Positions 60,721 to 64,000 of a DNA stretch of 64,000 bases are shown one piece after another (the stretch's first letter is position 1; every line of letters starts with the position of its first letter). A program made the translations under genes and the position numbers. Origin of the DNA: Thioalkalivibrio versutus (GTDB taxonomy: Bacteria; Pseudomonadota; Gammaproteobacteria; Ectothiorhodospirales; Ectothiorhodospiraceae); NCBI RefSeq assembly GCF_001999325.1, contig NZ_MVAR01000018.1:1-64000 (forward strand), read 5' to 3'. The notes under the pieces were generated by a model. The model did no database searches and was not told where the DNA came from. It saw only the letters and a program-made list of their open reading frames with translations.

Positions 60721-61934
60721 ATGCCACCCCCGAAGCCATCGCTCCGGCCGCCACAGCCCCGGGGTCGGAGCGCGCGCCGGCCCGGCGCCACGCGACCCTG
60801 CTGCATGCGCCGCGCTATCGCGGGCACAGCTACGGCGACAACCATCCCCTCGGTATCCCGCGTGTCTCGCTGACCATTGACCTGATCGAGGCCTATGACG
60901 CGATCACCCCCGGGGAGATGGCCGTCACGCGCCGTGCGCAGCCGGCCGAGCTCGAATGGTTCCACACCCGCGAGTACGTATCCGCGATGCAGCGCGCCGA
61001 GGCGCTGGGTAAGGTCTTCCAGCGCTACCGCGACCGCCACAACATCGGCAACTTCGAAAACCCGTTCTTCGCCGGCTTCTTCGCCACCCCGGCCACTGCC
61101 ACCTTCGGCTCCATCCAGGGCGCCGAGGTCGTGCTGGGCGGGCAGATGGCCTTTAATCCGGCTGGCGGCATGCACCACGCCGCTCCCGACCAGGCGCGCG
61201 GGTTCTGCTACTTCAACGACCCCGCGCTCGCGATCCTGCGCCTGCGCCAGGCCGGCCAGCGGGTGCTCTATCTCGACATCGACGCCCACCACGGTGATGG
61301 CGTCGAGGCCGCGTTCACCGACGACCCGGATGTCCTCACCGTCTCCCTGCACATGGACACCGAATACGGCTACCCCTTCCAGGGCGGGCGCATCGAGGAC
61401 ACGGGCCCGCTCGGCAATGCGGTGAATGTGCCACTGCCGAAGGAGACCAACGACACGGAGTTCCGCGCTGCCTTCACCCGGGTCTGGGACGCGGTACGTG
61501 ATCGCTGGCAGCCGGACGTGATCGTCGTCCAGGCGGGCACCGATGCCCTGCTGCCGGATCCGCTCGGCAAGTTCGGGATCTCCACCCAGTGCTTCCTTGC
61601 CTGTATCGACGACGTGATCGAAACCAGCCCGCGCCACGCCGATGGCACGCCGAAGCTGCTGGTCCTCGGCGGTGGCGGCTATCACCCCCTCGCGCTCGCC
61701 CGCTGCTGGACCGGCGTCTGGGCCCTGCTGACCGGTCGCGACCTCCCCGCCGCGATCCCCGCGGCCGGCCAGGCCTTGCTGCGCGAGGTCGACTGGGACA
61801 TGGACGAGGAAGAGGCGTGGTACGCGAACCTGTTCGTCTCCCGCCTGGACGCCGACCGTTCCGGCCCCGTGCGCCCCGAACTCGAGGACCGCCTGGAGCG
61901 GCTTTTCCATACACACCCGCTGTTGCGCGGGTAG
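60717..61934 (+). CDS. Histone deacetylase / AcuC / acetylpolyamine amidohydrolase family protein
   Basis: A zinc-dependent amidohydrolase of the arginase-deacetylase fold, 405 residues. The catalytic and metal residues appear in order: GGMHHAAPDQARGFCYFND near residue 142 (His pair), DIDAHHGDGVEAAF near 185 (Asp and His ligands), AGTDALLPDPLGKF near 275 (second Asp) and GGGGYHPLALAR near 316. All are intact, so activity is expected. Substrates in bacteria include acetylated proteins, acetylpolyamines and acetoin-related compounds. Its start is GTG in a 4-nt overlap with the vWA gene; the nearby ATG is out of frame. Linkage to a CbbQ/CbbO-type pair is unusual. Confidence 0.88.
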   Translation: MNATPEAIAPAATAPGSERAPARRHATLLHAPRYRGHSYGDNHPLGIPRVSLTIDLIEAYDAITPGEMAVTRRAQPAELEWFHTREYVSAMQRAEALGKVFQRYRDRHNIGNFENPFFAGFFATPATATFGSIQGAEVVLGGQMAFNPAGGMHHAAPDQARGFCYFNDPALAILRLRQAGQRVLYLDIDAHHGDGVEAAFTDDPDVLTVSLHMDTEYGYPFQGGRIEDTGPLGNAVNVPLPKETNDTEFRAAFTRVWDAVRDRWQPDVIVVQAGTDALLPDPLGKFGISTQCFLACIDDVIETSPRHADGTPKLLVLGGGGYHPLALARCWTGVWALLTGRDLPAAIPAAGQALLREVDWDMDEEEAWYANLFVSRLDADRSGPVRPELEDRLERLFHTHPLLRG

Positions 61935-62028
61935 TGAAGAGACGCTGACCCATCACCGGCCCGTGACTGCGGGCACAGACGATACCGAGCCTGGATTGTG
62001 GCTCCGCGTCTCCTGGGGCGCCCATCGG

Positions 62029-62090
62029 GTGTAAAGCTTTCCGACGGGGTTTCGGGCCGGTTTCCCGAAAAATGTCGGAATGGTTTACAC
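62029..62090. promoter_or_regulatory. Inverted pair of 17-bp sites upstream of a sigma-54 promoter
   Basis: GTGTAAAGCTTTCCGAC (62029-62045) and, inverted, GTCGGAATGGTTTACAC (62074-62090): 15 of 17 bases match, giving half-site GTGTAAA-N3-TTCCGAC. Between them a second dyad TTTCGGG/CCCGAAA (62050-62056, 62064-62070). This is the layout of an enhancer-binding activator site. The half-site resembles a motif I recall as reported upstream of PEP-CTERM genes. Confidence 0.7.
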
Positions 62091-62153
62091 GAGGTCCTTC
62101 GCGGCGAATCGGGTTTGCGAAAAACTCGCGATCAAACAGGTCTTTAGCGGCTT

Positions 62154-62170
62154 TGGCGCGTGTCTTGCTT
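62154..62170 (+). promoter_or_regulatory. Sigma-54 (RpoN) promoter of the PEP-CTERM-like gene
   Basis: TTGGCGCGTGTCTTGCTT includes the invariant GG (62155-62156) and GC (62167-62168) with exactly 10 nt between, plus the TTGC -12 element. The distance to the upstream inverted sites (about 65-125 bp) and to the ATG (about 68 bp) is typical. Confidence 0.75.
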
Positions 62171-62237
62171 CGTAGTTGCTCGAGAGGGCGAAAGGCGCCC
62201 TGAGCGGTCAACAGGCCGGGAGCCGGAGGTGAGTGTG

Positions 62238-63128
62238 ATGCGCAAGTGGTGGAGTAAACAGGTGGTGGTGCTAGCGGGCGTAATGCTCGCAGGCTCGGTG
62301 GCGAACGCGGCCATTATCGAGCTTCCGGACGTCGACGAGACCTATGACGGGATCCCGGTCGCCATTCAGTACAACGATTTCTATTCTTACTCCGGCTCGT
62401 TGCTGAACCAGTGGGGTTTCCTGTCCAATGACCAGTTTACCGGGCAGGGCACCGGCACGCTGGATCTGATTGTGGGCACGGGTGCTGGTGGCGCGGATAA
62501 CCAGGGTATCGGGCCCGGCGGCAGCTACAATTTCGAGGACCCCATGCCCTTGCCGGGTGGCGGTACGACCGACTTCACTGGTGACTGGGGGCTGGGCACC
62601 CAGGCCAACGGGCCTGTGCTGGTGGACAACCTCCTGGCGTACCTGGATGCGATTAACCCGGGGGCCACAATCCCCACGTTCATCTTCGATCACAACCAGA
62701 CAGGCTCAGCCCCCGATCTGTGGGTCCAGGCCGAGGTCTTTATCTACGACCCCGTCACCGGGGAACGCGTGGCTCGCTGGATCTTTGACGACGGCAATGG
62801 CGGCCCGGTTCTCTCGCCCGGCGAGGTCGAGGTGATTGGCGATTCGGGCGAGGTGTACGAGGCCGATGCCAACAAGGGAAGCGGCAAGCTGGACTACATC
62901 GTGTTTGCCCCGACCATGGATCTCGGCCTGTTCTCCGGCGAAGGCTATCTGTTCGGGATCGATTTCTTTATGGACGACCTGAACAATGGCTTCGAGGAGC
63001 TTTATCTCAGCGGTCGGTTCGCCACCACGACCGAGGTTCCGCTCCCTGGGCCGGTCTGGTTGATCGGGCTTGGGCTCGTGATGCTGGGGGCCTTCCGCCG
63101 CTATCGGCATTCGGCCCCGGGCCTGTAG
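62238..63128 (+). CDS. Exported PEP-CTERM-like protein
   Basis: A 296-residue surface or secreted protein. It has an N-terminal signal peptide (residues 1-24, cleavage near ANA). A low-cysteine, Gly/Asp-rich beta-type body includes QANGPVLVDNLLAYLDAINPG and WVQAEVFIYDPVTGE. A C-terminal sorting signal follows: VPLPGPVWLIGLGLVMLGAFRRYR, that is a Pro-rich motif, a membrane helix and a basic end. This tripartite tail is the PEP-CTERM type (VPLPGP variant), cleaved by an exosortase in organisms that make exopolysaccharide. No exosortase gene is visible here. I chose the ATG at 62238, after GGAGGTGAGTGTG. Expression probably depends on sigma-54. Confidence 0.85.
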   Translation: MRKWWSKQVVVLAGVMLAGSVANAAIIELPDVDETYDGIPVAIQYNDFYSYSGSLLNQWGFLSNDQFTGQGTGTLDLIVGTGAGGADNQGIGPGGSYNFEDPMPLPGGGTTDFTGDWGLGTQANGPVLVDNLLAYLDAINPGATIPTFIFDHNQTGSAPDLWVQAEVFIYDPVTGERVARWIFDDGNGGPVLSPGEVEVIGDSGEVYEADANKGSGKLDYIVFAPTMDLGLFSGEGYLFGIDFFMDDLNNGFEELYLSGRFATTTEVPLPGPVWLIGLGLVMLGAFRRYRHSAPGL

Positions 63129-63184
63129 CCTCCGCTGCTTTCCTCTGCCGCCCCCTGGCTTCCGGCTCGGGTCGGCCTCTGCCC

Positions 63185-63210
63185 CGCGCCCTGGCACATG
63201 CCAGGGCGCG
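63185..63210 (+). terminator. Hairpin after the PEP-CTERM-like gene
   Basis: CGCGCCCTGG and CCAGGGCGCG arms (63185-63194, 63201-63210), loop CACATG, followed by a short T-containing stretch, 57 nt after the stop. Confidence 0.65.
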
Positions 63211-63374
63211 GCTGTTTGTGCGGCCGTACAATGCCGCCGGTAGTGGCCCGCTCGCGTTGCGGGTTTTCGCAAATCCCGTCCGCTGACGTACGATTCTCCC
63301 CCTCATCGGGTGGGTGAGGGTTCGGGGCTTCCCTGAGTCCGTCACCAGGGACCCGCGACCAATCGAGGAGACGC

Positions 63375-64000
63375 ATGCAGCCCGTGCAGAAACTGATACC
63401 CGGATACGCCAATGCCAAGGCGACGCGTCGTTACGCAGAGCAGTTCGTGTCCGAGGGCAAGGCCGCCGAGGGGCATTACAGCGAGTTCTCGCGCGCGAAG
63501 ATGCGCCTGTCGAGCCTCGGGATCGGCACCTTCGGCGGGGCAGCCACCGCCGAGGTCGACGCGCAGATCTCCGCGATCGTTGCGCGTGGCCTGGCCGAGG
63601 GCGTCAACGTGGTCGATACCGGCGCGCACTACCGCTACGGCCGGTCGCTGGCCGCGGTGGGGGCTGGCGTGCGTACCGCGCTGGAGGCCGGGGTTCCGCG
63701 CGAGGCGATGTTCCTGATCTCCAAGGGCGGCTTCCTGACCCTGCGCGGTGGGCCTCCGGAGGACATGGAGGCCTGGTTCCAGCGCGAGATCGAGGCCCAG
63801 GGCATGGGCACGAAGGATGATCTGGCCAAGGGCGCGCATCTGCTGACGCCGGAATACCTCCACTACCAGATGGAGCTGTCACGCTCGCTGATGGGGGTGG
63901 AGACGCTGGACGCGTTCCTGATCGACCAGCCCGAGGTGCACATCCACGAGATCGGCAAGGAGCCGACCAACCGCAAGCTGGAGCCCGTGTTCGAGATGCT
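63375..64000 (+). CDS. Aldo/keto reductase family protein, 3' end outside the window
   Basis: Partial gene: 208 codons are present and the frame is still open at the right edge. The N-terminal half of a TIM-barrel aldo/keto reductase is recognisable: LSSLGIGTFGGAA near residue 46, VNVVDTGAHYRYGRSLAAVGAG near 78 (Asp and Tyr of the catalytic tetrad) and FLISKGGFL near 115 (catalytic Lys). DAFLIDQPEVHIHEIG near 180 is where LDLYLIHxP-type strands lie. It is longer than usual between the Lys and that strand (an insertion of about 40 residues), so it belongs to an atypical subgroup. The ATG at 63375 follows GAGGAGACGC. The substrate is unknown. Confidence 0.85.
   Translation, partial: MQPVQKLIPGYANAKATRRYAEQFVSEGKAAEGHYSEFSRAKMRLSSLGIGTFGGAATAEVDAQISAIVARGLAEGVNVVDTGAHYRYGRSLAAVGAGVRTALEAGVPREAMFLISKGGFLTLRGGPPEDMEAWFQREIEAQGMGTKDDLAKGAHLLTPEYLHYQMELSRSLMGVETLDAFLIDQPEVHIHEIGKEPTNRKLEPVFEM

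Overview
The window looks like a chromosomal segment of a halo-alkaliphilic, chemolithoautotrophic, sulfur-oxidising gammaproteobacterium close to Thioalkalivibrio (Ectothiorhodospiraceae). This is inferred from the high GC content, the acidic proteins, the sHdr-LbpA sulfur-oxidation locus with a lone soxB, the glycine betaine transporter and the CbbQ/CbbO-type pair. No rRNA or other direct taxonomic marker is present.

1-5.7 kb: housekeeping genes (lpxH, a periplasmic cyclophilin, gltX, folD), a membrane-anchored diguanylate cyclase, and a four-gene tRNA cluster (Pro-Arg-His-Lys) with a plausible promoter. Two palindromic repeats lie at the left edge.

6-31 kb: a polysaccharide region. A PglF/WbpM-like nucleotide-sugar dehydratase faces a 12-gene leftward operon (about 22.4 to 8.6 kb). 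That operon encodes nucleotide-sugar enzymes, a PglC-like phosphoglycosyltransferase, two glycosyltransferases, a polymerase-like membrane protein, an MsbA/PglK-like ABC exporter, and an unusual set: a PP-loop (QueC-like) enzyme, a sugar-transfer-associated ATP-grasp protein, a PaaK/CapK-like adenylate-forming enzyme, an HpcH/HpaI aldolase and a 2-hydroxyacid dehydrogenase. Divergent to it are wza-wzb-wzc. Convergent to those is a gfcABCD/yjbEFGH-like operon, so all seven functions of a group-4-capsule-type export system are present but split.

31-48 kb: sulfur oxidation. On the minus strand are a small unknown gene, an M48 peptidase and soxB. On the plus strand are a rhodanese, tusA, hdrC1-hdrB1-hdrA-hyp-hdrC2-hdrB2, lbpA1, a dsrE-like gene, lbpA2, and the lipoate-assembly set lipS1-sLpl(AB)-lipT-lipS2. 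Sulfur carriers (rhodanese, TusA, DsrE-like) would feed sulfane sulfur to the cytoplasmic sHdr complex. The LbpA proteins, lipoylated by the dedicated enzymes encoded beside them, are the essential partner.

48.6-56.2 kb: a FadL-type outer-membrane channel gene with mosaic base composition, an exported unknown protein, a three-gene group (unknown, second lipoate-ligase-family protein, receiver-like protein), then proVWX.

56.2-64 kb: a 24-bp tandem repeat, a small unknown gene, and an overlapping operon of a CbbQ/NorQ ATPase, a CbbO/NorD vWA protein and a histone-deacetylase-family protein. Next is a PEP-CTERM-like surface protein behind a sigma-54 promoter with a striking inverted-repeat upstream element. 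A truncated aldo/keto reductase runs off the right edge.

The most interesting points not explained by simple gene calling are the regulatory DNA around tusA, an apparent promoter hidden inside dsrE, the sigma-54/inverted-repeat control region, and the PP-loop/ATP-grasp/PaaK trio in the polysaccharide operon.
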